A stretch of DNA of 64,000 nt from Hamiltosporidium tvaerminnensis (lineage: Eukaryota > Microsporidia > Dubosqiidae), in contig CM061248.1 in the NCBI GenBank assembly GCA_022605425.2, forward strand, positions 558,001 to 622,000. The letters run 5' to 3'. Under the pieces are notes generated by a model. It saw only the letters and a program-made list of their open reading frames with translations, was not told the DNA's origin and made no database searches. Of the stretch, positions 11,508 to 23,456 are shown in pieces; position 1 is the first letter of the stretch; each line of letters starts with the position of its first letter. The translations under genes and the position numbers were made by a program.

Positions 11508-12607
11508 TACAAAAAGGAATTCCACAAAGAGGCTCTGACTACAGGCCAATCATTTGTATGTCCCCACTCTACAAGTTAACGACTAATGTGTGAACAAAGG
11601 TCGTTCAACTTGAAGTGGAAAGGCGAGGGTTGCTTGCAGAGAACCAATTAGGGGCGGTAAGAGGTGTGCAGGGAGCGAAAGAGCAGGCTCTACTGAATAT
11701 TGCCTTAAATAAAGAGTATGGAAATAATCTTAAGGCAACATAGATTGATGTTAAAAAAGCTTATGATTCAATAGATCATGCTTATTTAACTCAATGCATT
11801 GAAAACCTTAATTTACCTGATTGGATCCTGAAATTTATTAAGGTAATTATATCAAAATGGAAAATTGATATATCAGTAGGGCCTGAAAAAATCATGAGCA
11901 AGAAGATTGATAGAGGGATCCTGCAAGGAGATAGTTTGTCACCATTGTTATTTGTGTTGTGTATGGATCCATTAAGCCGAAAGCTTAATGAAAAATACAC
12001 AAAAGTGACAGTACAAACAGATGCAGAATCTCATTCTACTAATCATCTCTTGTTTATTGATGATCTTAAGCTCCTTGCAAAAGACAGCTCCACATTGAGT
12101 GCTATGACAGGCGAGGCAAAGGAATTTTTAGAGGTGATTGGCTTAGAGATTAACAAAGAGAAGTCAGCCACAAATGATACGTGTTGTGAAGATACTGCAA
12201 CTCTTCTAGAAGGTGTTAGTGTTTACAAATATTTAGGAATAATAGAAGATAGCAGAGGAATCCCAACACGTAGCTCATTTGAAGAAGTACAGAGCAAACT
12301 TATATCAAGAGTTGAAAGACTTTGTCACACTAGATTAAACGCAAAAAAATTGGTTTCTGCAATCAATCAACATGCGATATCGTTAATCAACTATCACATA
12401 GGAGTACTTCGACTTGAACCGGCTGACTTCTCTAGGTTAGATGATGCTGTGTGTGCGGTGTTGGTGAAGAATAAGATACATCTCCGCCCAGGATGTAAAG
12501 AGCGTTTGTATCTTCCTAGAACAGAACTTGGAAGAGGCCTACATAGTGTTGAGTTGCGAAGCGAACATATGCTTCTGCAACTCTTGGATTGTCTGGAAAA
12601 AAGTTAA
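11508..12607 (+). pseudogene. Dong-like element, reverse transcriptase domain
   Basis: Reverse transcriptase in the frame of the open stretch 11894-12607, readable upstream to 11508 through two stops. Motif 1 is IQKGIPQRGSDYRPI. Motif A is IDVKKAYDSIDH, with the Trp normally before IDVKKA replaced by TAG (11741-11743). Motif B is RGILQGDSLSPLLF. The catalytic motif C is LLFIDDLKLLAKD (F-I-D-D), and motif D/E is VYKYLGI. A TGA at 11591-11593 also sits at a likely Trp position. A TAA at 12605 separates this domain from the endonuclease part. All catalytic Asp residues are retained. Because both genomic copies share the stops, they were inherited from the source copy rather than acquired in place. 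Confidence 0.85.
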
Positions 12608-13770
12608 GAAATATCAACTAGAGGAGCAGCAATCCTCAATGTGGAGAAAAATAGTAAAACACATCTTGCACTAATAGAAGGCTTCTTAAAAGTAAAGTAC
12701 AGGTTGGTAGAAGAAGTCACTATGAAAAGTTTAGAAAAGCTCAACTTGCAAAACTATATAACGAAATAGAAAAACGAAAACTCCATTAAAGTTATATAAT
12801 GCAAGAAAAAATGAGCTTGTGAGTGTTAGTGAATCTTCAAGATGGTTAAAGAGAGGGAATATTAGGCCACGAAATGTAAGCTGTGTTCTGCTATATCCAG
12901 GATAGAAATGTATTCTGGGGAGCAGATGGTATGTCCCATCATTGCAATAAATCTGGTAAGACTGTAGATCATCTAGCGACCCGATGTGAAAAAATGCTAG
13001 GCCATGACTACACCAGACAGCATAATGAAGTGGTTAGATGCCTACACTTACTTCTCCTAAATAGATATAAGTTTAAGTCTTCAAAACGAATTAGGAGTCA
13101 CTCAGTTCAAGAAATTCTTGATAATGAGTATGCAAAGATAAGAGTGTACATCAGAATAAAAACTGATGTTAAAATTCGGAATAACAGACCCGACATATTT
13201 ATTTTAGATAAGAAGAAGAATAAGATAACACTCATTGAAGTAGGAATCACTTCCCAAGATTCACTTCAAATGGTTGAAACTGAAAAACTTAGGAAGTATG
13301 ACCTGCTAGCCGATGAGTTGGGTCTTATTTATAGGTGTAGTGTTGAGATAATCCCTTATGTGATGACCTGGGACGGTATTGTGACAAAATACCATAAATC
13401 TCATCTTAAAAGACTAGAAATACCCATGAATGTAGAGGCATACATTCAGTCTATAGTACTTAAGAAGACAGTCGAAACGATTTCCTTTGATCGACGAAGA
13501 GGACTTGAGTCAGGACTAAATGCCAAAGAGAGCTGGGAGAGAGCGTCAATGGGTGTTATTATGAGATCAGAGATGCATGAGGAACCAACACCCCCTTTAA
13601 AAGAAGCGAAAAGGGAGGAAGATGGTGTTAAAATTTTAAAACCAAAAAATAATACACCCCTTATTTCACAAGGAGGAACCACTTTAGAGGAACCGACCAA
13701 TAACATAAATGAAGAGTCGGATTTGGAAGAAGAGAAAATAGTGGTTAAAGCGGTAGAAGAAAACATATAA
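12608..13770 (+). pseudogene. Dong-like element, Cys/His knuckle and restriction-like endonuclease
   Basis: The C-terminal part is open from 12883 to 13770. It holds a knuckle (HHC-x8-H-x4-C, SHHCNKSGKTVDHLATRC) followed by GHDYTRQHNEVVRCLHL, then the endonuclease core NNRPDIFILD...ITLIEVGIT, the R-PD...E arrangement of R2/R4/Dong restriction-like endonucleases. The tail is acidic (SDLEEEK). Compared with copy 2, single-base indels near 12730, 12785 and 12875 disconnect the linker between RT and knuckle, so this copy is more damaged here than copy 2. Confidence 0.85.
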
Positions 13771-13811
13771 AAATGGTAAAAATATTTTAACCCAGAATTT
13801 TATTAAATAAA

Positions 13812-13825
13812 TGTTTTACTCAAAT
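13812..13825 (+). repeat. Target-site duplication, right copy
   Basis: TGTTTTACTCAAAT, identical to 9999-10012, directly after the element's TTAAATAAA 3' end. Confidence 0.9.
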
Positions 13826-16800
13826 TAAATAACTTAATTTGAACGAATGAATAGTCGAAAGACATAAATTGATAAAACTCTGATACTAACTTAAAAGAGA
13901 ATATACAAATTATAGTTTGTCGTATTTTTTTTATAATTAAGTAATTTAAGTTATACAAGAAATAATTTAATTGTAATTTTAGGATAAAATAGCAAGATAA
14001 AATATTTTTAATTATAAATTGTTTATGTTAAGATTCTAATGAAAAAAATCTATTTTTGCTATAAAAAAATCTTAATATTGTTACATAGGTGAAAATTTGC
14101 AATAATATCAGCGTAATGATTTAAATCATGTTTAAGTTAATATTACACCGGGAAAATTTAGATTGGTTATCAAAAATATGGGACAAAAACTCATTAAGAC
14201 GGGTTTGCTTTTGAATTTCAGACCAATGCAAAATCAAGATTTATCTGTGCTTTGCTTCTAAACCTTTGTCTCTACTTAAATACTTGATGGCATAATTCAT
14301 ACCAGCAGAACAGCATGATTTCTATAGTATATTTGCTTTCCCAAAATAACCCAAATAGTAATGGCTCTGAATTTTCAAAAAAATATATATCTCTTCAAAA
14401 TAGCTTCGAAAAAAAACGAAATTTCTCAAGAAAAATTTAGAAAATTATAGACAGTATCTTTGAATTCTACATAATCGGAAAACGTACAGGGAAAATAAAA
14501 ATATAAGACCAATGGAATAAAACAAGTCAAAAATAAATAGTTAGCAACTTCAAATTCCAACATAAACTTGATATTTATGATTTAAAAGAAATAATCCATG
14601 TTAATTAAGAATATTTAAAGAAAATGCTATAAGTAGTATTTGTAAGAATCACATATTTATAAGCAGGTTAAAAATTTAGGGGTATATAAAGTAAATGGCC
14701 CGGAAAAGAAAAAAGTCTATATCTAAAAATCTATGAAACATCTATAATACATAAAGTGGCATTTCGTCTAGAAATACTTGAATGGTATAAACTGCAATTT
14801 TTTTAAAGGAAATATTGGTAAGTAAATTTCAATGCTAGAAACGTGAGAATGGTTTTGAAAAGTGTGTTTGAAAAGCAAAATTCATGACCTAAAGTAAAAA
14901 AACATACAAATTATAACTGCAAAGCAGGATTCTAACTAAATGATTGGTACGTATAACATTAAATCTCAATTTTAAAGTAACAGTCTAACACCTTGCTATA
15001 TAAATATATACAAAAAAGATTACGAAAGCTCTTTTTTAGTTCAAATTTGTAAATTTTCTTTAATTATAAAAATCGATACGTTAACTTGAGGGTATATTTG
15101 TAACCTTTTGAAAAAGGTATAGAAAATCTATACGCAAGGTGATACAGAGAACTTTTTTCCAAAAGTAAAAGTACATTTTTTATGTGGAATTGGCATTTCG
15201 TTGTACAATAATTGAGATCTGTGGTGCAAAGTCTTCAAAACCTAAACAACAAATGAATTTCTATCATAAGCTTATCTTATATATCATCTCTTTCTAATTC
15301 TTTTATTGCAACACGATTTACACTTGAACATGAGTTTGCCAAGTTTTAACATTCTAAAAACATTTTTTTTGCTAGTTTGGTTGTTAGCCGAACGCAAGAC
15401 TTCCATGTTTGAAAGATAACTATTATGCCAGTAAGTAATTTATAGCTCCATGATAAAGTTAATTGCGATATACACATTACTTGCTTATTTCCTATTAAGC
15501 CTTGTACATATTTAGACATGATTCTGATCTTTTATAGAGACTCATTCTAAAATTCTTTATAAATAATATATTTTATTGTAAGGTAATTATTCCCAAAAAA
15601 TATAGCGATTCGTTTTTGGCCTATATCATTTTCTTTTGGCTAGAATTTATATTAATAAGTATAATTTCGGAAAATAGCAAATTCCAAACAAAGATAAAAC
15701 AATATTTTTTACACATAGTTGGAGTTCTTGAAACATGTGTTCAGTATTCAAGATGATGGTTTCTCTTTTTTTAAAAGAGATGTTCCACGGTTCAAATTAA
15801 CGATTGTGAAAGTAGAACCAACCATCACTTTTGCGTCATCGATTTGGTATATTTTGATGCTAATATTTTACATATCTCTTATTTTTTATATTGCAAAATC
15901 TCTTTATAGTAAAAAAAATGTATAAGAGACCAAACCATTGAAATAAAATATTGAGTAAATCAGCATATCCATGTTTCCGATTTTTCCCAAATTTTTTGTT
16001 TATTTTAAAACTGTTCAAGCTATAACTATAATATTAATAATGCAGAATGAACTTATTCTGTTGATTATTTTTATTTAGTTTTTTGTTTTTTTAGTCTTTT
16101 CACAAAATATTATTTATATGGGCTTAATTCTAATTCAATAGAATAATATCAACCACTAATAGATATAGAAAACAAGAGGATAAACTTCTTCGATTGCTTA
16201 TACATATTATGAGGATAATTATCACGCTTACGGTTTTGAAATAAAACAAAATATAATAATTTGAAAAAATAACGATAATAACGAGAATCGAAACATAATT
16301 GACAACGTAAAAATAGATGCCTATATTAGATTAATCTTCCTTACGGCTAGCAATAAAAATGAATTTCGTATTTTAATCATATAAATTTAAATGCTATGCC
16401 ACAGCATTTCACTAAATCAATAAAGCGAAATAAATTTTATTGGCAAGTTAATTTGAACTTCATTGTAACACACGTATATATAAAGCTCGAATTTGGTTAA
16501 TTACTAGGCAAATATATGTTTGAGCTTATATTAAACTTAATATACAAATGCAGAACAATATATTACAGCCATATCGATTCAAATATTTGGTTTTATACCG
16601 ATTTGTGTTTATTAAAAATGCAATTATGTATAAAAAGTGTCAAAATATCTATCTTAGAGAACGCTAGCATTCTTCATAAAATGTTCTTAAAACAAACACA
16701 TCTAAAATAAAATTTCTATGAAAGCCAGAAACTTTAATTTTAGTCTGTTTTGTAGGTTTTTAAACAAGTATTTTTACGTAAAATAAACAAATTTTTATAG

Positions 16801-17225
16801 AAATATCGAAAACCATTATTTCATGCAAACACTAAGCCCATTATGAATTTTTAAATTATATGTAAAGAAATATATGAGATTGATATAATCGGCGAGTCTT
16901 TATGACTATAATATCTATTAAAATCAAACAATTGTAGTGCCTCATCTATATCTTACAATAAATCTATAGAAGCCGTTAAGAGAATTAAATTCGAACATTA
17001 TGCTGAATAAATTCTTGATAAGGAAACCTATAAATAGTATCAGATATATAAAAATTATTTTCTTTATAGCGATATACCCCGAATTTTTGATTCCTGGTAA
17101 TAAATTAGACTCGATAGGATAAACAAAAACAATATCCTAGATTTCTTCTGATTTTTAAAAATGATAATACCAGATTCTTGACAAGACTTTAAATGAAAGT
17201 CATTTTTGTATTCATTCATTCATCT
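13826..17225. other. AT-rich intergenic stretch
   Basis: 3.4 kb with no supportable gene. Slightly GC-richer patches at about 14150-14350 and 15300-15430 may be eroded repeats. Two short open frames (15719-15925, starting at TTG, and 16516-16710) have no start motif and no recognisable content. Confidence 0.5.
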
Positions 17226-17465
17226 TCGGCACTAAAGTTCACATGATCTTTGGCCTCCGTCATTAATACCGCCCATGTTCTCTTTCCAGTGGGTTCGTTT
17301 ACATTTTTGAGTATCGAAACTGGATGGGTTTAAAGGGTGGGTTATTGTTAGCCCTAGGCCTAACTTCAACCTGGAGGATCAGTCCTTTTTAATTGCCTCT
17401 TTCAAAGCAGAGAATACTTCAAGCCAATTCTGCTCCCGGCATGCTGGTGAACATGATTATATAGA
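17226..17465 (-). repeat. RTE-like 5' UTR fragment, second copy
   Basis: A GC-richer fragment homologous to 1340-1560 in the same orientation. On the minus strand it includes TAGGGCTAACAATAACCCAC and a GTTTCGATAC-like block, corresponding to the leader of the RTE-like element. No coding part of the element was recognised next to it, so it is an orphan fragment or a remnant of a short non-autonomous derivative. Confidence 0.55.
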
Positions 17466-20400
17466 TGTTTTAAATATTTCACTGTACATAACTTAGAAAT
17501 ATATATTATAAAATAATCTTAAGTGTATGTCCAGCTCCGAAGAAAATGTTTAAATAATATTAAATTGATTTTTGTTTTTATAAATTTGAGTTGAACAACT
17601 ATCATAATTTTTATTTATATATTTTTGCTTGTATTAAATGTAAGTAAAATCTTAGATGCGGATCTAATTCAGTTATTTGTTGCATTTTATTAAAAAAAGC
17701 ACAATTTTAGGCCAAACATATGCAAATATATATTTAAATGTTGATGTTAATTTCTTGATGTCTTTATAATTCCATACTATTTTCATTCTTAATACTTAAA
17801 GGATTCCCGATTATATGTAAAGAATATTTACTCAAATAAACTTGTATTTTAAATTAAATATGTTTTGTTCTTTATTTTTTTTTTTAACAATTTTTTTAAT
17901 TAAATAATATATATTTTAAAGTGGTTTAAGAGAGTGTGGTTAAGCCAGTCATTCAATTACTTCCCCAATTTTTCTTAAAAAAATTCTTCAATGTTGTGCT
18001 ATATGGCAAGATCCTACACCGTAAAAACCAAATTTGAACTATGATTATTATTGTGAAAGATCTCAAAAACAATTTTAATAAACTGAGAGTATATCTAGGT
18101 ATATAAAGTTTGAAAATAATAGCAAGTTGTCGGACGGCTTCATATTATCTTAAACAATATACCATAATAGTGTCTTGTCTAAATGTTTTCCATACCAATA
18201 TTTTTTTAGGGTTTATATTTTTACGAAAAAGCGGTGGAGTATTTGGCCTCGAATATTCCATTTTTTGCGTAACACCACTCTTTCTAAATATGATGTACTT
18301 GGATATATTTTATCTTGCTCCGAATTTTTTCTATTTTTAATCTTTACAATTTTGTGTATAGATGCAAGCAACGACTTAAAAGCTCTACTTAAGCAGAAAC
18401 CCACCAGTACGTCAATAAAAAATCCAGACTTACCAATTTCTTAAGTTTTATATATTAAATAGAAAGTTTAAATTTTTTTATAGTAAAAAATGAGTTATAA
18501 TATTTTATATTTATATTTTTCATGGAAGAATTCTTTTATAATCAGAATTTTATATTTTATTATATAGCGAACTGAAATTCAAAAAAAATCCTAACGACTT
18601 AAAATTTCTATAAATATTTGCGTCAATTATTATTAAATTAAATATTTTGAGATTAAAAATACCCTAAATGAGTTTATTAAATCAACCAGAGAGAAATATG
18701 CTCAAGTGATGTTATATTTAAAGATATTCAATAATAAAACAATCCTAACTGCTATTTTATCTAGGTCTACGAGTCATGAAACATTAGAGAAATCTATAAA
18801 TGATGGGATACAAATTGAAAACATGAATCTGTATGGCCTCCCTATATAGATACTAGAATTTTTAATTAATTTCAAATTTTGGAAAAGAAAATTCTGAAAT
18901 TGGCCAACCAAAAATTACCAAAACACTAAATGCATTATTATGTAATGCTAATTGTACTCTCTAGACTATAATAGATCATCCAAGAAATGTTAGTAGATAT
19001 GACTGTTCCGCTGCTCAATAACCTTTTTTAACCAAAAAAATATAGTTTCTAGATTTGAAATTTCAGTATGAATTTATCTACTTCGCCTGAAGGTTTTAAG
19101 TGTAATATTTCGTGATGAATGCAAGCCTAGATTCTTTTAATTAAGATGCTAATGTTTTTTTTTCATAGGAGCAAGGGCACACAATTCCCAAATATATGAC
19201 ACCAGAAGTAATTCCGAAGGTAAAAATATTGTGGTTTTAAGATGCATGTAAAAAGCCGGCGTTGGAAATTTGGTATTTATTGATCTCATTATAGACCGGT
19301 TTTAATATTTTAGTATTCTTTTGAGCATTCAGAATCGTCTGTTGGAAATATGAGTGTACGATTGTATTCTTACAAGATAATCATCATAAGTAAACATCAA
19401 AGGTGTCCGTAGAAATTTTGAAATAAAGGAAATCATAATACAACCTTTGTCCTCCCGGTCTCTAAATTTTAATACAAAGAATATTTTTGGAATTATATGA
19501 AAAAAAATGCCTTATTTACTTTTAAATATATGAATGAAGCCAAGTAAAATCCAATCGAATTTAGAATGATGTGTTATTTTAGCAGTGCAGACACTTGTTA
19601 TCGCGATGAAACAACGAGTTTTTGCCGTTCTATTTGCTCGTTGATACAATACTAAATATTAAATCGATGAGTTCAATTTCTTTTGATTATACTTTTGTAA
19701 GTTCAATGTTTTTGTTTTCTTTAAGAAATATTTTTTAAAATGAACTTAAACCATTTGTTAAAAATATACTATTTTTATAACAATCTAAACATTTTAGATA
19801 TTGAAGTTCTGTAGATGAATAATTTTATTTAATCATAACTGTTAGAATTTTTTTGAGCTATTTACTGCATAAAAAAAATAAAAATTGCATTTCTTGAAAT
19901 ATAAATTACTTTTTTGGGAGAACGTTTTTTAATCTCTTCATATTTTTTTATTTTGCATAATTTCTAAATTTCAAAAGAAAAAGTGATCAGGTAGTCGTTT
20001 ACGAGTAATAAAATTTCCATCTATATGATTTTAATGAATTTTAACTCGCAGGTTTTGATATACGAAATTTTAAATTTTCTTTAACTGCAATTCTCATATT
20101 CTATCGCAAAATTTTCAATTTCGATTTTCTCTTGTGTATTTATGTCATAACTCGGGAAATAATTCTACGAAAAGCCATAAAAATTCTTGCTAGCCAATAT
20201 TACAAAAAAATTAAGCTTTTAGAACCTTTGTGTGTCATTCAAATTAATAAACCTATATACAAGCAATTTGAATCAAGTAAAGTTTACCTGCTTTAAACGA
20301 ATAAAAGCGCTAACTATGCTATTCGAAAAAGGTTTTTCAATTTGATCATATTATAAATAAAAAAACAAAAATCTTTGGCATTTTTGGTCAGGTGTTATTA

Positions 20401-20992
20401 TTTCGAATTATACATTTGCGTTATTTTTTAAGGGCCAAAGATTATCATAAAAAAAAATTATGATTTTATAGCTTTGAGTATTGTTTTATCCTCATGTATT
20501 TTAATTATTCTAATTTATAACATAACAGTAAATAAAGCACCTTCAAAATATCCTAAAATATTCGATAGAAAAATTTAAAGACAAATATCGATATAACATT
20601 TATTTTATTCTAAAATTAGAAACGAGAGACTAAGAATAGTAACTTTAAATAGAATTGTTTTCAATATTTTGTCTCAAAAAATGCCAGAAAAACATCGAAA
20701 TTTCTAATATAAAACCGGTTATATAAAACCATATTTTTTATATTTCTATTTTTTGTAAAAGAAACATTCACACAATGTTTTGTCAAAATTTAAACAGTTT
20801 AAATTTTTCTTTATATTTGAAACTATAATGAAACTTAAAGTTCATTATGATCAATAAGTATTTGTTCGATTTCAATTGATGTTAAATTTCAGAAATAGAA
20901 ACATGGTATTTAAGCCAAAAATAGATACCGATTTTTGACTTGTTTAAATTTAAAATATACTAGAAATATTTAAAGCATAAGAAATTATTTAT
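17466..20992. other. AT-rich intergenic stretch
   Basis: 3.5 kb without a supportable gene. At 18110-18444 two overlapping open frames in different phases have hydrophobic content. Neither has a credible start or family match. 18760-19260 is slightly GC-richer and may be a decayed repeat. Confidence 0.5.
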
Positions 20993-23120
20993 TTAAGGGA
21001 AATTATATATAAATTCAGAATCTAGGTATGCATTTACTTCATTTGATCTTTCACTTCGAATTGGTTTCATTAAGACGAATTCCGTATTCTTAAAGTTTTT
21101 TCTACTAATGTTTTGAACAATTTTATAATCAATTGTATCTAAAGCAATAAATAAACTTAATAAATTTTTGTAAGATCCCAAAAGATGGATGCTCTCAGGC
21201 GTAATTTCAGTAAGATGTATCGGTATAGAAATTACTGTATCGAATAAATTAAAATTCTCGAAAACTTTTTTAAAAGCTATTCTTTCTGTTAAGCCGTAAA
21301 AATTTATATCAACAACTTTTAGGTTGTTCATTTTTGGAAAAAATGTATAATCGATTTCTGTAAATCGATAGAAAGTTAAAAATATCGAGTTAAGTCTTGA
21401 AAAATCATAAATGTCAGATAAAAAATAAAGAAAGTTTTGCATTTGATCATTCATATACGATGATTCTAAATCCAAATGTTTTTAAAATATCTTTTCGGTC
21501 TTATTTTTACTAAAAAAATCAAGAATGTTGTAATACGGCTTTCTCGAAGCTAATTTTTTAGAATTAAATGTGTATTTTCCATTTTAAAATTACAAACACA
21601 TTTAAACTTTGACAAATAACTTAAAAGTCTCGATTCGATACAAAATTTAGAATTAGAAAGAATTAAAGTCTTTGGATTGAAATTTAAAGCATAATTTCTA
21701 TCAAACAATTTTTCGTTGTAAGAACACTCGAAATTCTTTATTTCGATGGAAAATAATGAAGTTGTTTCTAAAATATATATCAGTAACTCATTAGATACTA
21801 TTATATTTTCAAAATATATGCTTTAGAGTTTTACAATATCTTAAAGCGACATAAACTTGGCTATCAAGTTTTTGTGAATATAATGACTCGAGCATATAAA
21901 TCTTAATTTTTTTAGTATTCATCCATTCAAAACGGAATATATCGTAACAATATCTAAGAAAATCGCCGTAGAAATACCTATAATATACACTTATAAATGG
22001 AGTTTGGTTTAGAGGAATGCCTTTTAAATATCCATAAATTTTGCAATACATAGGAAAAAACAAAAGGTTATTTGGCATACATTTCAATATACCCGGATCA
22101 CTATTATCATAAATATAGTCTGGTGAAACAACTTTATATGATGTATTTAAATTCTCAGAACAGAAATCTATTAAAAATCGCAAAGTATTAAAATCGATTT
22201 TACGTGTTTTTATTAAAATTTTTACCATGTTTTTGTAAGACACCAATATCTCTTTTTATTCCTCCAAGGTGAAATCAAATTCAAACTTCAAAACTTTTAA
22301 GTTTTTTAAAAATATATGATTTTTCATTTTTAAAAGTATTTTTGTCGCATTTTTTATTGAATGGATATAAAATTTTTCCGAAGGAAGCTTTGCACCAGAA
22401 AAAATTTCAAAAATACTTTTAAGTGTTTCTTCTAATGCAAATGCAAAGTAAATAAAATCTATTCGTGTAATTTTAAGTAAAAAAACCCAAATATTACGTA
22501 GAAGATATGAGGTCATCAACTTCGATAATTTTTTTGCGTTAAAATCATTTAATCGTAAACAAATTTTATTTCTTTGAAGCATTTTGTTTTTTTCCTGATA
22601 AAAAACAGAACCTTCAATCTTGAAACATGTTATCTTGTTTTCTTTTACAACAAGATAGTGCTTGGTCCTGTTTTCTTTAAAATAAACTAATTCCATGAAA
22701 AATACCAATAAATCTCTCGATAATGATCGCTTTGTATCATGGATAAGATAATTATAATAACTTTCATTTAAATAAAGACCAAAAGACAATGTATTCAGTC
22801 CATATACAAGACTTCTTAATAATTCTTTAATAAATAGATCTCTCTGCTTAGATTTTTTAATATCTAATATAGTAATAATTCTTAAGATTTCCAGAAAAGC
22901 CTTAATCGTTATTTGATTAGTAAGAATATTCGATTTCTTTACCAATTCAAGGAAAAGAAGAAAATTTGAGCTTGAAATATTTTTTATAAACACTCTAAAA
23001 GTTGTTTTTTCTCTATCAAATAAGGATTTTAAAAGTTTAGAATTGAGTAGCATATTTTTCGTGTATGGCAGTGCTATAATATCTGGATTATAATATTTTG
23101 TTGTTCCAAACTTCGTTCAT
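20993..23120 (-). pseudogene. BTB/POZ-like plus leucine-rich-repeat protein, broken
   Basis: One gene read on the minus strand from about 23120 (ATG at 23120-23118, then a frame change) or from the ATG at 23053, ending at 20993. The N-terminal part (NPDIIALPYTKNMLLNSKLL, then the stretch ending ILDIKKSKQRDLFIKELL) has the pattern of a BTB/POZ fold. Downstream are repeated I/L-rich segments with Asn and Phe (LKVLKFEF, NPKTLILSNSKF, LKVVDINFYGL, NLLSLFIALD) typical of irregular microsporidian leucine-rich repeats. An in-frame TAA (22258-22256), a frameshift near 21812, a second near 21557 and a TAA near 21483 break it, yet long stretches between remain open. A paralog lies at 45527-47817. No start-proximal CCC motif is present. 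Substrate recognition for a ubiquitin ligase is possible by analogy only. Confidence 0.6.
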
Positions 23121-23410
23121 GAGATAATATGTTGTTTTGAAACAATGTAATTTTATTTTCTTATTGAAATATTCTATATTTTCATTAAAAACATATTTTC
23201 AATAGTATGAGCGCTTTCTATTAGATTTGAAATACTGTTCTCTTCGTTTATAATATAAAAGGATACACTTGTAAGAGAAGCTATCAGCACACAGTAGTAA
23301 AAAGATACAATATAGGGGAAAAGGAATTGCAGTAAGACATTTTTTATGTTGAATGTATATGGGTTTCATTTAATAAATAACTTAATTACTGAAAAAATAT
23401 ATCAGTTTTT

Positions 23411-23425
23411 ATTTATTTATTTAAT
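23411..23425 (-). repeat. TAAA-type 3' tail of the retroelement
   Basis: On the minus strand the element ends TTAAATAAATAAATAAA. Copy 1 has a shorter version (TTAAATAAA) before its target-site duplication. Variable short tandem tails are usual at the 3' end of R4/Dong-type elements. Confidence 0.7.
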
Positions 23426-23456
23426 AAAATTCTGGGTTAAAATATTTTTACCATTT

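Larger units (their letters stand above)
10013..13811 (+). mobile_element. Dong/R4-like non-LTR retrotransposon, copy 1
   Basis: A 3.8-kb non-LTR retrotransposon of the restriction-like-endonuclease type. Order: a long N-terminal region, reverse transcriptase, a Cys/His knuckle, then a PD-(D/E)XK-type endonuclease and a short A/T-rich 3' end (ATTAAATAAA). It is bounded by a perfect 14-bp target-site duplication, which fixes both ends. Its 3.7-kb partner at 23411-27069 is nearly identical but lacks the first roughly 140 bp. Four disruptions are shared with copy 2: a frame change near 11492-11507 and stops at 11591, 11741 and 12605. Copy 1 also has private frameshifts near 12730-12875. It is therefore non-autonomous as it stands. 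Confidence 0.9.

Noticed and set aside
15719-15925. 68-codon frame with a hydrophobic C-terminus
   Set aside because: It begins at TTG, has no ATG or CCC motif and no recognisable content; chance in AT-rich DNA is likely.
18110-18444. Overlapping hydrophobic open frames in two phases
   Set aside because: Neither has a credible start. F/I/L/Y-rich frames are expected by chance here, and no family match could be argued.
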